DNA of 40,283 nucleotides from Sphingobacteriales bacterium 46-32 (GTDB lineage: Bacteria; Bacteroidota; Bacteroidia; Chitinophagales; Chitinophagaceae), in the NCBI GenBank assembly GCA_001898485.1, contig MKTY01000023.1, positions 1 to 40,283 on the forward strand. The letters are read 5' to 3'. Both the position numbers and the translations under genes were made by a program. This document shows positions 16,038-25,213 of this stretch, in pieces; position 1 is the first letter of the stretch; the number at the start of each line of letters is the position of its first letter. The notes below the pieces were generated by a model, which did not search any database, had not been told where the DNA came from, and saw only the letters and a program-made list of their open reading frames with translations.

Positions 16038-17213
16038 TCAGTTCAGCAGTGGATTCTGATTGATTTCTTCAATTGACAGATCATTGTAATCCCTGATTAC
16101 ATTGTACAATGTGCCACGCTCTACCGGGCGGCGGCGAGCCTGGCGGATCAATGTTACCAGTTGGGCTGTATTCATGGCAGGTGTCTGCTCTTCGGAGCCT
16201 GCCATGGAGTAGATTTTGGTGGTATCATCAATAGTGCCGTCAATATCATTTACACCAAAAGCCAGGGTAAGCTGGGCATTTTGACGCCCCAGCATGGGCC
16301 AGTAGGCTTTCAGGTGGGGGAAGTTATCGAGGTAGATGCGGGCAATGGCATACATTTTCAGATCTTCGGCCAGGCTGCTTTCAGCTACATGGCTCATGTC
16401 ATTGTCGCCATTCCGGAATTTGAGCGGGATAAAAGTATTGAAACCATGCGTGCGGTCCTGCAGTTCACGCAGGCGGCGCATATGGTCAATGCGATGGGTA
16501 TAGTTTTCGATATGGCCATACAGCATGGTCGCATTGGTATGCATGCCCAGTTGATGAGCCGCTTCATGAATGGCCAGCCAGCCATCGCCATCCACCTTAT
16601 CGGCACAGATCTGCTGGCGTACTTCGGGATGAAATATTTCTGCACCACCACCGGGCAAGGAATCCAGTCCGGCCTCGTGCAGGTATTGCATACCTTCCGC
16701 AACGCTCTTTTTTGCTTTGCGAAACATATAGTCAAGCTCTACAGCGGTAAAGCCCTTGATATGCAGATCGGGGCGATGGGCTTTGATCTTGCGCATGAGT
16801 TCGGCAAAAAACTCCAGGTTCATCTTGGGATGTACACCACCTACAATATGCACTTCGGTCACGGGTTTGCCATCATAGCTGCGTACAATATCCATCATCT
16901 GCTCCTGGCTCAGTTCCCAGCCTTCATCGCGGTGGGCATATAACCGGCTGTAGCTGCAGAAGTGGCAGGTATAGACGCAGACATTGGTGGGTTCGATATG
17001 GAAATTGCGATTGAAGTAAGTGGTATCTCCATGCAGGCGCTCGCGTATCTGGTTAGCCAGGGCACCTACAAAAGGCAGGCTGGCTTTTTCAAAAAGGAGC
17101 AGGGCGTCTTCGTCAGTAATGCGTTGCTGCTGTTGCACTTTGGCGGCAATAGCGGCCAGTTCGGGTGTCACGGAGCTGTCTTGCAGCAGGGCCGGAGAAA
17201 GTACATGGTCCAT
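16038..17213 (-). CDS. mqnE: aminofutalosine synthase, radical SAM (menaquinone biosynthesis)
   Basis: The enzyme has 391 residues. The radical-SAM cluster motif CxxxCxxC is Cys79, Cys83 and Cys86 (CVYTCHFC). Motifs typical of MqnE rather than MqnC include EVHIVGGVHPKMNLEFF, HIKGFTAVELDY, LPGGGAEIFHPEVR and the late TIDDTTKIYSMAGSEEQ. It joins 3-[(1-carboxyvinyl)oxy]benzoate to SAM-derived adenosyl, an early step of the futalosine route to menaquinone. I chose ATG 17211-17213 over the ATG 17 codons upstream, because a TACCTTTG -7 box (17240-17247, minus strand) lies between them. No other mqn gene is in the window. Confidence 0.88.
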   Translation of the reverse strand: MDHVLSPALLQDSSVTPELAAIAAKVQQQQRITDEDALLLFEKASLPFVGALANQIRERLHGDTTYFNRNFHIEPTNVCVYTCHFCSYSRLYAHRDEGWELSQEQMMDIVRSYDGKPVTEVHIVGGVHPKMNLEFFAELMRKIKAHRPDLHIKGFTAVELDYMFRKAKKSVAEGMQYLHEAGLDSLPGGGAEIFHPEVRQQICADKVDGDGWLAIHEAAHQLGMHTNATMLYGHIENYTHRIDHMRRLRELQDRTHGFNTFIPLKFRNGDNDMSHVAESSLAEDLKMYAIARIYLDNFPHLKAYWPMLGRQNAQLTLAFGVNDIDGTIDDTTKIYSMAGSEEQTPAMNTAQLVTLIRQARRRPVERGTLYNVIRDYNDLSIEEINQNPLLN

Positions 17214-17239
17214 GTCGATATCAATTTTGAGGATCGCGG

Positions 17240-17247
17240 CAAAGGTA
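17240..17247 (-). promoter_or_regulatory. -7 promoter box of mqnE
   Basis: TACCTTTG (minus strand) matches TAnnTTTG exactly and would give a leader of about 20 bases before the chosen mqnE start. It lies inside the longer alternative reading frame, and decides the start. Confidence 0.55.
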
Positions 17248-17371
17248 CGATGGAATATTAACAATAGCCCGCCCGGCTGGTTCGCTGCCCGACCGGTTTA
17301 CCCCGCATTTTTCGATAACTAAAATCTGTATCTTACCAGCGCTTTATTATTTATAATCAAACAACTGCTGC

Positions 17372-18637
17372 ATGAATATTAAGGTACGGTTAGCTATTAT
17401 GAACTTTCTCCAGTTTTTTATTTGGGGAGCCTGGCTTATTTCTATTGGCAGATATCTCGGGGCCAACCTTGGCTTTACAGGCGCCCAGATAGGCGCGGTT
17501 TTTTCTACCCTGGGCATTGCCTCTTTATTTATGCCTGCTTTGTTTGGTATTGTAGCGGATAAATGGATAAGTGCTCAGCGTGTATTGGGATTTTGCCATT
17601 TGGCAGGGGCTGCAGCGCTGATGTGGGCCTCTACCGTAAAAGATCCTACCGTTTTCTTTTGGGTTATGCTGGTTAACTCCATGTTTTATATGCCTACAAT
17701 CGCCCTTAATAATACAGTGTCCTATATTATTCTTGAACAAAGAGGTTATCAGGTTGTAGACGCATTTCCTCCTATTCGTACTCTGGGTACAGTTGGTTTT
17801 ATTGTAGCAATGTGGATAGTCGACTTAACCGGGTGGAAGGATACCAATGTGCAGTTGATTTTTAGCGCAGTCTCCTCCTGTATCCTTGGTGTATATGCAC
17901 TCACACTTCCCAATTGCCCACCTGCGGGATCTAAAAAGAGCAGCAACTGGGTTACGGCGCTTGGTCTAAATGCCTTTGTATTGTTTAAGGATCGCAAAAT
18001 GCTTTTTTTCTTTCTCTTTGCCATGTTTTTGGGCGGTGCGCTGCAAATCTCAAATGCGTTTGGAGGCTCTTTCCTGGGAAGTTTCAGCGGATCCTATCCG
18101 GATTCGTTTGTAGTTAAACATGAAATTCTTACGCTGTCGATTTCGCAGATATCAGAGTCACTGTTTATACTGGCTATTCCTTTCTTCCTTCATCGGTTTG
18201 GTATAAAAAAAGTTATGCTTATTAGCATCTTTGCATGGGTGTTACGCTTTGGTCTATTTGGAATTGGAGATCCTGATACAGGGTTGATCTTCCTCATTCT
18301 TTCCATGATCATATATGGCATGGCCTTCGATTTTTTCAATGTATCAGGTTCACTTTTTGTTGAGAAAGAAGCTCCTACCGCTATAAGAGCCAGTGCTCAG
18401 GGCCTTTTTATGTTTATGACTAATGGAGTGGGGGCTATGATCGGTGGTTATGCCAGCGGGCTGGTGGTAGATCATTTTACCAATACCGAAATGGTTAATG
18501 GTACAAGCATGCGGGTGACGGACTGGTCCAGTGCCTGGTTTTGTTTTGCTGGTTATGCGTTATTTCTTGGAATAATATTTCCCTTGTTGTTCAAGTATAA
18601 ACATGTGCCCGATAATAAGGCGCGAATATCGCATTAA
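17372..18637 (+). CDS. MFS transporter, nucleoside:H+ symporter (NupG-like) family
   Basis: The protein has 421 residues with about 12 hydrophobic spans and a cytoplasmic loop near 190-205. The opening IMNFLQFFIWGAWLISIGRYLG, GIVADKWISAQRVLG and MVNSMFYMPTIALNNTVSY match the nucleoside permease (NHS, 2.A.1.10) family. The second half carries SQISESLFILAIPFFLHRFGIKKVM and LIIYGMAFDFFNVSGSLFVEKE-type motifs. Likely function is proton-driven uptake of nucleosides across the inner membrane. Substrate range is inferred from the family only. Convergent with trxA, with a strong palindromic terminator between. Confidence 0.85.
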   Translation: MNIKVRLAIMNFLQFFIWGAWLISIGRYLGANLGFTGAQIGAVFSTLGIASLFMPALFGIVADKWISAQRVLGFCHLAGAAALMWASTVKDPTVFFWVMLVNSMFYMPTIALNNTVSYIILEQRGYQVVDAFPPIRTLGTVGFIVAMWIVDLTGWKDTNVQLIFSAVSSCILGVYALTLPNCPPAGSKKSSNWVTALGLNAFVLFKDRKMLFFFLFAMFLGGALQISNAFGGSFLGSFSGSYPDSFVVKHEILTLSISQISESLFILAIPFFLHRFGIKKVMLISIFAWVLRFGLFGIGDPDTGLIFLILSMIIYGMAFDFFNVSGSLFVEKEAPTAIRASAQGLFMFMTNGVGAMIGGYASGLVVDHFTNTEMVNGTSMRVTDWSSAWFCFAGYALFLGIIFPLLFKYKHVPDNKARISH

Positions 18638-18639
18638 AG

Positions 18640-18669
18640 AAGAAAGGTCCGCTATAGCGGACCTTTCTT
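18640..18669. terminator. bidirectional terminator between transporter and trxA
   Basis: A perfect 30-base palindrome (15-bp arms starting AAGAAAGGTCCGC) lies immediately after the transporter stop and 19 bases from the trxA stop. Terminal AAGAA/TTCTT makes it usable on both strands. Confidence 0.85.
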
Positions 18670-18687
18670 AATATCAGGAGCGATTGC

Positions 18688-19005
18688 TTAGATATGCGCT
18701 TCAATTTTTTTAACGAAGTTGCTCTTGGGTTGAGCGCCAACGAGTTTATCTACAACCTGGCCACCTTTAATAAACAGGATGGCAGGGATAGAAGTGATAC
18801 CATAGTTAGTAGATACCTGTGGGTTGTTGTCCACATTCACTTTACCAATATTTACTTTACCATCATATTCCTTTGCCAGTTCCTCGATAACGGGACCGAT
18901 AGCGCGGCAGGGACCACACCATTCTGCCCAGAAATCCACTACTGTTAACTTTTCAGAAGCCAGCACATCGGCCTGGAAGTTGGAATCATTGAATTCTTTT
19001 GCCAT
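18688..19005 (-). CDS. trxA: thioredoxin
   Basis: This 105-residue single-domain thioredoxin has the active site WCGPC (Cys30 and Cys33) and the conserved VDFWAEW, KVNVDNNP, the cis-Pro in TSIPAILFIKGG, and the GAQPKSNF end. It reduces disulphides in cytoplasmic proteins, including MsrA-type and ribonucleotide reductase partners. There is no signal peptide. A full TTTG-N20-TAAATTTG promoter lies 50 bases upstream. Confidence 0.96.
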   Translation of the reverse strand: MAKEFNDSNFQADVLASEKLTVVDFWAEWCGPCRAIGPVIEELAKEYDGKVNIGKVNVDNNPQVSTNYGITSIPAILFIKGGQVVDKLVGAQPKSNFVKKIEAHI

Positions 19006-19054
19006 TGTATTGATTTTAATTTTATTGTTTTCTGTTGTTACAGATAAAGGACTG

Positions 19055-19086
19055 CAAATTTAAGTCCGTCTCAAATAACAGTCAAA
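19055..19086 (-). promoter_or_regulatory. trxA promoter (Bacteroidota -33/-7 type)
   Basis: On the minus strand TTTG (19083-19086) is followed after exactly 20 bases by TAAATTTG (19055-19062). This matches the TTTG-N19-21-TAnnTTTG consensus of the primary sigma factor in this phylum and would give a leader of about 45 bases. Confidence 0.75.
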
Positions 19087-19215
19087 GTTGGCAGAAAGTT
19101 GTGCAAAACTTGGCAATATGGCTGCTTTTACAAGCTAAGCTGTCAGGAATCGGCCTTCGCTAACTTTTTGTATACATTTCTTTATCAATCCATTAACGCG
19201 GTTTATCTATCTGCT

Positions 19216-22200
19216 TTAGTTGCCAATTACCTGTATATCCCATTCCGGCCGGGCTTCCAGGAAGTCAATCAGTTCATCATTCATTTCAAAACGGTTATTG
19301 CCTGAATCGAGGCTCACACGCAGGTTTTGGCGCGGCTCCTTCAGTATCAGTCGCAGCGAAGTGCTGCCGCCGCCATAGGTGCGCATATTGTTATAAACGA
19401 AATTGATCATTTCGGGGTTTACATCTTTGGGATGAATCTCAATCAGCAATTGTTTGGTCTGGCTCTTTTTAAGCGATTCGGCCAGTGATACTGTGCTGAT
19501 CTTAAACTCAAATTCCTCTTTATTGAACCTTGGTTTGAGAAATCCGGTAATATAAACGGCGGTGCCCTGGATCAGTAATGGAGACAGACGCAGATAGTCT
19601 TCGCGAAACAGGGATACTTCTGTTTTGCCCGAATAATCTTCCAGTATAAAACGGCCGAATTTATTTCCGTTTTGCGCCGTACGGTGGTCTGCACCGGTGA
19701 TCAGTGCCAGTATCCGGAAAATACGGCCGGGATTGGATTGCATCTTGATGGTGTCCCTGAACTCATTAAAATCTGCAATACTCGTAATGCCATAATGCCT
19801 GAGTTCAAACTTATAATGATCGAGCGGGTGACCACTCAGGAACATACCTGTTACATCTTTTTCGTGATCCAGCTGCTCTGTCAGCGACCAGGGTTTGCAG
19901 TCAGGAAGGCGTGGTGCCGGTATTTCCATATCCATGGGCATATCCCCAAACAGGGTGGCACCGGCTGTGGCACTTTGTGCGGCAATTACCTGACCGTATT
20001 TGATGATCTTTTCGAGACCGGTCATGGTTTCATTGTCCATATGTGCGAAATACTGTGCCCGGTGATGTTCGGGAAAACAATCAAAGGCACCTGCATAGGC
20101 AAGGCTTTCGAGTGTTTTCTTATTTACGGCCCGTTGGTTGATACGTTTGATGAATTCAAATATGTTGGAAAATGCACCGTCTTTTGCCCGTTCTTCGATG
20201 ATGTTGTCTACAGCACCTTCGCCCACACCTTTCAGGCCTCCCAGTCCAAAACGGATCTCGCCTGGTTTGGCAACAGCAAAGCCTTTGCGTGATTCGTTGA
20301 TATCGGGGCCCAGTACTTTAATACCCATGCGCTTACACTCTTCCATAAAGAAGGTGATCTTTTCAATACTGCCGGCGTTGTTCAGTACGGCCGACATATA
20401 TTCGCCCGGATAGTGCGCTTTGAGATAAGCCGTTTGGTAAGCTACAAATGCATAACAGGTCGAGTGTGACTTGTTGAAGGCGTATTGTGCAAATGCTTCC
20501 CAGTCGGTCCAGATCTTTTCCAGTTTGTCTTCGGGGAACGATTTTTCAGAGGCTCCCTTAATAAACTGAGCCTTCATTTTGTCGAGTACGGCCTTCTGCT
20601 TTTTACCCATGGCCTTCCGCAATACGTCGGCATCTCCCTTGCTGAAACCGGCCAGTTTCTGTGCCAGCAGCATCACCTGTTCCTGGTACACGGTGATACC
20701 GTACGTTTCTTCGAGGTATTCGGCCATTTCGGGCAGATCGTACACAATGGCTTCGCGGCCGTGTTTACGCTCAATATAGTTGGGGATATAAGCGATGGGG
20801 CCGGGGCGGTACAGGGCGTTCATGGCAATGAGGTCACCAAATTTATCCGGCTTCAGCTCCCGCAGGTACTTTTGCATACCGGGACTTTCGAACTGGAACG
20901 TACCTATCGTAGCACCCTGCTGGTAGAGTTCGTATGTTTTTTGATCATCGAGCGGAATGTCGTCAATGGAAATCTCCACTCCATGATTCTGTTTGATCAT
21001 TTGCAGGGCATTCTTGATGATGGTAAGGGTCTTTAGCCCCAGGAAGTCCATCTTGATAACGCCCGCCTCTTCGATCACGTTGCCCTCTATCTGCGTAACC
21101 CAGAGCGGAGAATCTTTGGCAATGGATACGGGCAGCAGTTCTGTCAGATCTTTGGGAGCGATGATGATGCCGGCTGCGTGGATACCGGTATTACGGACCG
21201 ACCCTTCGAGACGTTCTGCTTCGTGCAGTACTTTACTGGCAGGAGTATCTGTCTGGGCGTAAATATCGCGGAGGCGTTTTACTGTTTCCAGGTCTTCAGA
21301 ACCCAGGCCGTCTTTTTCTTCAAGCGATTTTTCGCCCTCTTTTGCACGCATGGGCGCATGCAGAACGCGGCGTAGTTCGATACCCGGTTTATCGGGTACC
21401 ATTTTGGCAAGAATATTTGACTCTGCCAGCGGCAGGTCCATAACCCGGGCTACGTCCTTGATACTCATTTTGGCCGCCATGGTGCCATAGGTGATGATCT
21501 GGGCTACCTGGTTTTTACCATATTTTTCTACTACATAGTCAATTACTTTCTGCCGGCCTTCATCATCAAAGTCGGTATCGATATCCGGCATCGATTTACG
21601 GTCGGGGTTCAGAAACCGTTCGAACAGCAGGTTGTATTTTATGGGGTCAATATTGGTAATGCCTGTACAGAAGGCTACTACCGATCCTGCAGCAGAACCG
21701 CGGCCCGGGCCAATGAATACACCGATCTCGCGCCCGGCGCGTATAAAGTCACTCACGATAAGAAAGTAACCGGCAAACCCCATGGTCCTGATGGTGAACA
21801 GCTCAAAGCGAATCCGTTCATCGATCTCGGGAGTGATCTCTGTATAACGTTCATGCGCACCCTTCCAGGTGATATGTTCGAGGTACTCATCCTGCGAAGA
21901 AAACTCGCTGGGTACCTGGAAATAGGGGAGCAGGATATCGCGCTTGAGGTTCAGCAGTTCAACCTTGTCTACTATTTCGTTGGTATTGTCGATTGCTTCG
22001 GGCAAATCGCCAAATACCTTACTCATCTCAGCGGTTTTCTTGAAATAGAACTGGTCGTTGGGGAAGGCAAAACGTTTGCCTTTGATATTGACATCGTCAT
22101 CCGCAAAATCGCGCATGGCGGGTGTGCTGATCTTTTCGCCGGTATTGATACAAAGCAGGATGTCGTGGGCATTGAAGTCGCTTTGCTCTACGTAGTGACT

Positions 22201-22839
22201 GTCGTTACTGGCAATGATCTTTACATTGTATTTGCGTGCATAACGGATCAGTACCTCATTTACTTTATCCTGTTCTGCCATGCCGTGGCGTTGCAGCTCT
22301 ACATAAAAATCGTCCTGGAAAATGTTGAGCCACCATTTGAATTCGTTTTCGCCTTCATCTTCACCCTTGCGAAGAATGGCCTGTGGTACAGAAGCGCCGA
22401 GGCAGCAGGTTGTGGCAATCAGTCCTTCATGATATTTAAGAATAAGTTCTTTGTCGATGCGCGGGTACTTGCTGTACATGCCTTCTATGAAGCCAAGTGA
22501 AGTAAGTTTAACCAGGTTGCGGTAACCCTGCTCATTTTTAGCCAGCAGTATCTGGTGATGGCGAACGTCTTTTTGTTCTTTGGTGAATGTTTTCTGGTGG
22601 CGGTTGGCGGTGATATAAAATTCGCAGCCTACAACCGGTTTTACTTTCACCTTGCCATTCTCATCTTTATGCTTATAGGCTTCGGCTACAAATTCAAAGA
22701 CACCAAACATGTTGCCGTGGTCGCTGATGGCCAGCGCAGGCATATTATCGGCAATAGCTTTCTTATAGAGGTTCTGAATGGATGCAGCTCCATCCAGCAG
22801 CGAAAATTGGGTATGGACGTGTAAGTGAGAAAATTTCAT
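19216..22839 (-). CDS. dnaE: DNA polymerase III alpha subunit
   Basis: The replicative polymerase has 1207 residues, slightly longer than the E. coli protein. The N-terminal PHP domain keeps its metal-ligand motifs (HLHVHTQFSLLDG, ISDHGNMFG, GCEFY, ASNDSHY), so a metal site is likely, unlike the degenerate E. coli PHP. Catalytic aspartates are in PDIDTDFDD (Asp419 and Asp421) and in KMDFLGLKTL. The fingers, tandem HhH region (GLGGLKGVGEGAVDNI) and OB fold (GRIFRILALITGADHRT...) follow in order. There are no intein or frame breaks. Upstream 125 bases are composite repeats, so the promoter is not obvious. Confidence 0.97.
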   Translation of the reverse strand: MKFSHLHVHTQFSLLDGAASIQNLYKKAIADNMPALAISDHGNMFGVFEFVAEAYKHKDENGKVKVKPVVGCEFYITANRHQKTFTKEQKDVRHHQILLAKNEQGYRNLVKLTSLGFIEGMYSKYPRIDKELILKYHEGLIATTCCLGASVPQAILRKGEDEGENEFKWWLNIFQDDFYVELQRHGMAEQDKVNEVLIRYARKYNVKIIASNDSHYVEQSDFNAHDILLCINTGEKISTPAMRDFADDDVNIKGKRFAFPNDQFYFKKTAEMSKVFGDLPEAIDNTNEIVDKVELLNLKRDILLPYFQVPSEFSSQDEYLEHITWKGAHERYTEITPEIDERIRFELFTIRTMGFAGYFLIVSDFIRAGREIGVFIGPGRGSAAGSVVAFCTGITNIDPIKYNLLFERFLNPDRKSMPDIDTDFDDEGRQKVIDYVVEKYGKNQVAQIITYGTMAAKMSIKDVARVMDLPLAESNILAKMVPDKPGIELRRVLHAPMRAKEGEKSLEEKDGLGSEDLETVKRLRDIYAQTDTPASKVLHEAERLEGSVRNTGIHAAGIIIAPKDLTELLPVSIAKDSPLWVTQIEGNVIEEAGVIKMDFLGLKTLTIIKNALQMIKQNHGVEISIDDIPLDDQKTYELYQQGATIGTFQFESPGMQKYLRELKPDKFGDLIAMNALYRPGPIAYIPNYIERKHGREAIVYDLPEMAEYLEETYGITVYQEQVMLLAQKLAGFSKGDADVLRKAMGKKQKAVLDKMKAQFIKGASEKSFPEDKLEKIWTDWEAFAQYAFNKSHSTCYAFVAYQTAYLKAHYPGEYMSAVLNNAGSIEKITFFMEECKRMGIKVLGPDINESRKGFAVAKPGEIRFGLGGLKGVGEGAVDNIIEERAKDGAFSNIFEFIKRINQRAVNKKTLESLAYAGAFDCFPEHHRAQYFAHMDNETMTGLEKIIKYGQVIAAQSATAGATLFGDMPMDMEIPAPRLPDCKPWSLTEQLDHEKDVTGMFLSGHPLDHYKFELRHYGITSIADFNEFRDTIKMQSNPGRIFRILALITGADHRTAQNGNKFGRFILEDYSGKTEVSLFREDYLRLSPLLIQGTAVYITGFLKPRFNKEEFEFKISTVSLAESLKKSQTKQLLIEIHPKDVNPEMINFVYNNMRTYGGGSTSLRLILKEPRQNLRVSLDSGNNRFEMNDELIDFLEARPEWDIQVIGN

Positions 22840-22849
22840 TAGTCAGTAA

Positions 22850-22964
22850 TAAGTTTAGTTGACAGATGACAGTTGACAGCACATTGTCGTCTGTAATCTT
22901 CAAATTTTCAAATCATCAAATCTTCAAATTCATCAGCACATTAGCATATCAGCACATTGTCCTG
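22850..22964. repeat. composite of three short repeat types between dnaE and the lipoprotein gene
   Basis: In order: GTTGACAGATGACAGTTGACAG (about 22858-22880), then TCAAATCTTCAAATTT-like units (about 22898-22931), then ATCAGCACATTAGCATATCAG (about 22931-22957). The first type recurs near 32172 and 32300, the third near 11990. Confidence 0.65.
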
Positions 22965-24221
22965 TCATTTTGTTTTTTCAAAGTTAAATACACTGATCTT
23001 TCCGGTAGTATAACTGCAAACCCATGCTTCCAGTTTAGATTCATTTTCATAAATATCCACACCCACAGGGTGGCCGGGGCAGGGCAGTGAGGCAATGCGG
23101 GTAAAGCTATCATCATTTATCCGGAATACTTCCAGTTTATCGCTGCTATAGCAGGTTACAAACAGGAAGCGGTGATTTTTGGAAAGGATGATAGTGCGTG
23201 GCTGAGCTGCAGTAGAGGCAGTAAATAATGTTTCGCCGGTATTGGGGTCGATACAGGCAATTTTTCCCACTCTGTTGTAGGATACAAAAAGCCGCCCACT
23301 GCTGTCGATGACCAGGTGCCGGGGATTGGAAGCCACGGTAAGGTCCTTTTCTTTCATCCACACATTGTTATTGACGGACATCAGGCTGGCTCCACCCATA
23401 ATGGCCACAAAAGAGCGCTGGTTGCGGTCGTCGACTACGATGCCCCGGGGAATGGCGGGTACGGGTATGGTATCAATCACCGTGGCATAAGGAAACCGTT
23501 CGGGATGAGTGCTCAGCACACTCACGTTATACGAATGCCAGTTGCTGACCAGCAGATGGCTGCTACTGGCGGTGCGCGCGATGACTTTGGGTGTTTTACC
23601 GGTTCGGATCAGCGGTACCTGAAAAGAATCGCGCCCGGTACTGCCACGTTCGATGACAGTAATTTTTTTCAGAACGGCACGGGGAGCAATGACCTGTCCG
23701 GAATGTTTATTGGCTGACAGTGAATCGACACGTATGGCTACAATACCTTCTGCGTTGTGAAGTGAAACCCAGAGCCATTTATCATCGTGGCTAAGGCAGG
23801 CCTCCACAGGCTTTTCTTCATAGGAGGGAATGGGCTTATCGGTTTCATAGTCCCAGCCGGTACCGCGTGTGGGTTTGAATTTGAACTCGCGGGTTACACT
23901 TCGGCTGTTGCGGTCAAACTGGTAGATGCTCATGCCCTCGAGGTTCATGGCAAACAGTTGGGTGCCCGTGCTGTTAAAAAGGACTGATTTTGTGCCGGGT
24001 GCGGCCTTTACGACTTCTGTTTTGGTATAACGCAGTTCATTGTAGGATGGTAATGCCAGCGTGGCCGGGATGGTATCTGTAGCGGCTGCGTACCCGGAAA
24101 CAATGCCTTTGCCGGTATCGGACCATAGCGGCTCGGCTGCAGGCATACGTCCGGAGCCCGATTTGCAGCTGAGGGCGGCAAAATAGCAGCATAACATCGC
24201 CGGTATGGTTTGGATCCGCAT
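22965..24221 (-). CDS. beta-propeller (YncE-like) lipoprotein
   Basis: The protein has 418 residues. The lipoprotein signal ends at Cys19 (AALSCKSGSG). The mature part has repeated blades of about 45 residues with the V-x(4)-P-R-x-I/L-V/I-x-D/S pattern (for example PRGIVVDDRNQRSFVAIMGG; PRHLVIDSSGRLFVSYNRVG; PRTIILSKNHRFLFVTCYSSDKLEVF; PVGVDIYENESKLEAWVCSYTTGKISVF). This is the YncE or cytochrome-D1-like seven-bladed propeller fold. No catalytic or haem residues are evident. It is likely surface or periplasmic and perhaps protein-binding. Divergent from the NlpC/P60 gene with a 198-base spacer that must hold both promoters. Confidence 0.8.
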   Translation of the reverse strand: MRIQTIPAMLCCYFAALSCKSGSGRMPAAEPLWSDTGKGIVSGYAAATDTIPATLALPSYNELRYTKTEVVKAAPGTKSVLFNSTGTQLFAMNLEGMSIYQFDRNSRSVTREFKFKPTRGTGWDYETDKPIPSYEEKPVEACLSHDDKWLWVSLHNAEGIVAIRVDSLSANKHSGQVIAPRAVLKKITVIERGSTGRDSFQVPLIRTGKTPKVIARTASSSHLLVSNWHSYNVSVLSTHPERFPYATVIDTIPVPAIPRGIVVDDRNQRSFVAIMGGASLMSVNNNVWMKEKDLTVASNPRHLVIDSSGRLFVSYNRVGKIACIDPNTGETLFTASTAAQPRTIILSKNHRFLFVTCYSSDKLEVFRINDDSFTRIASLPCPGHPVGVDIYENESKLEAWVCSYTTGKISVFNFEKTK

Positions 24222-24364
24222 AGGTCAGGTTAAAAATGAATTATGGCTAATTGATTATCAAATACTAAGGAGCTAAATCGCTTGTGTTCAACTACTTAGT
24301 GGAAGGGCAATTTCAACCGTCAAATTTCGTTAAAAGGATACTGCTTTTTAACATTTATATCCTA

Positions 24365-24419
24365 TATTTTTGCACGGTTTTTAGAACTGTGCGCAAACTG
24401 TGCAAAAAAAGTGAACCAC
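24365..24419 (+). promoter_or_regulatory. promoter and structured leader of the NlpC/P60 gene
   Basis: TATTTTTG at 24365-24372 matches the -7 consensus. Just downstream GCACGGTT pairs with AACTGTGC across a 5-base loop. AACTGTGC occurs again 11 bases later, and TTTTTGCAC can alternatively pair with GTGCAAAAA next to the start. Two mutually exclusive hairpins are possible, or the direct repeat is an operator. Confidence 0.45.
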
Positions 24420-25145
24420 ATGGTAAGAAGTTTAATTCCGGCATTTGGGCTCATCCTGTTTCTGGCCAGTTGCTCCAGCCTCAAGCCGCTACAGTTTACG
24501 AACAGTAAACCTGTGGCTGGTAGTGCCGAAGTGGCTGGTAACAAATCTGCTGCACCTGGCACCTCACGCGAGGTGCGTTTTCTCGACGATATATCGGTCG
24601 ATCAGCAGGCTTCTCTCGTGAATGTAAAAAAGGAAGCAGCGCCACGAAAGCATACCAATGCCTCACCTGCAGCGGCATCGGATGTCAATACCTATCTCAG
24701 CCGTAATTCCAGCGTTGAAAAAGCATCTCCTGTTCAGTTAAAATATGCCATTTTATTAAATACGGAGGTAGAGGAACTGGTCTCCAGCGAACTGCTGGAA
24801 TATGTGGATGAGTGGTATGGCACACCTTACCGCCTGGGAGGAAGTACTAAAAAGGGAATTGACTGTTCTGCCTTTGTACAGGCCGTATATCTTTCTGCTT
24901 TTGCCATGTCGCTTCCCCGTACAGCACGTGATCAGTATAAAACATCACGCATCATTTCTGCCACAGAGCTGAAAGAAGGCGATCTCGTATTTTTCAATAC
25001 CCGCGGAGGTATTTCGCATGTGGGTATTTATCTGCAGAACAATAAATTTATTCATGCTTCTTCATCGCAGGGAGTAACCGTAAGCGATCTTTTTGATCCT
25101 TATTATATGAAAAGATATATTGGAGCGGGGAGGGTAGAGAAATAG
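24420..25145 (+). CDS. NlpC/P60 (C40) peptidoglycan hydrolase lipoprotein
   Basis: The protein has 241 residues. The lipoprotein signal ends at Cys18 (LFLASC). A low-complexity linker of about 95 residues leads to the C-terminal NlpC/P60 domain. Catalytic residues are Cys149 (GIDCSAFVQ), His200 (ISHVGIYL) and His212 (FIHASS), the usual Cys-His-His set. It should cut D-Glu/meso-DAP-type peptide bonds in the cell wall from the periplasm. The start is ATG 24420; a GTG nine bases upstream is an alternative. The last 30 or so codons (from about 25058) are repeated in diverged form 273 bases downstream. Confidence 0.92.
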   Translation: MVRSLIPAFGLILFLASCSSLKPLQFTNSKPVAGSAEVAGNKSAAPGTSREVRFLDDISVDQQASLVNVKKEAAPRKHTNASPAAASDVNTYLSRNSSVEKASPVQLKYAILLNTEVEELVSSELLEYVDEWYGTPYRLGGSTKKGIDCSAFVQAVYLSAFAMSLPRTARDQYKTSRIISATELKEGDLVFFNTRGGISHVGIYLQNNKFIHASSSQGVTVSDLFDPYYMKRYIGAGRVEK

Positions 25146-25184
25146 TTTAAAGGGTATAAAAAGTTTAAAGAGTATAAAGAGTTT

Positions 25185-25213
25185 AAGGGGTATTTAACAG
25201 ATACCCTTTTTTA
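25185..25213 (+). terminator. Rho-independent terminator of the NlpC gene
   Basis: AAGGGGTAT pairs with ATACCCTTT over a 6-base loop, followed by a T run. A second copy of the hairpin with one more G-T pair lies at 25458-25485 in the duplicated unit. Confidence 0.7.

Noticed and set aside
16161-16943. Long plus-strand frame opposite mqnE
   Set aside because: Shadow of a clearly recognised radical-SAM gene; no motif of its own.
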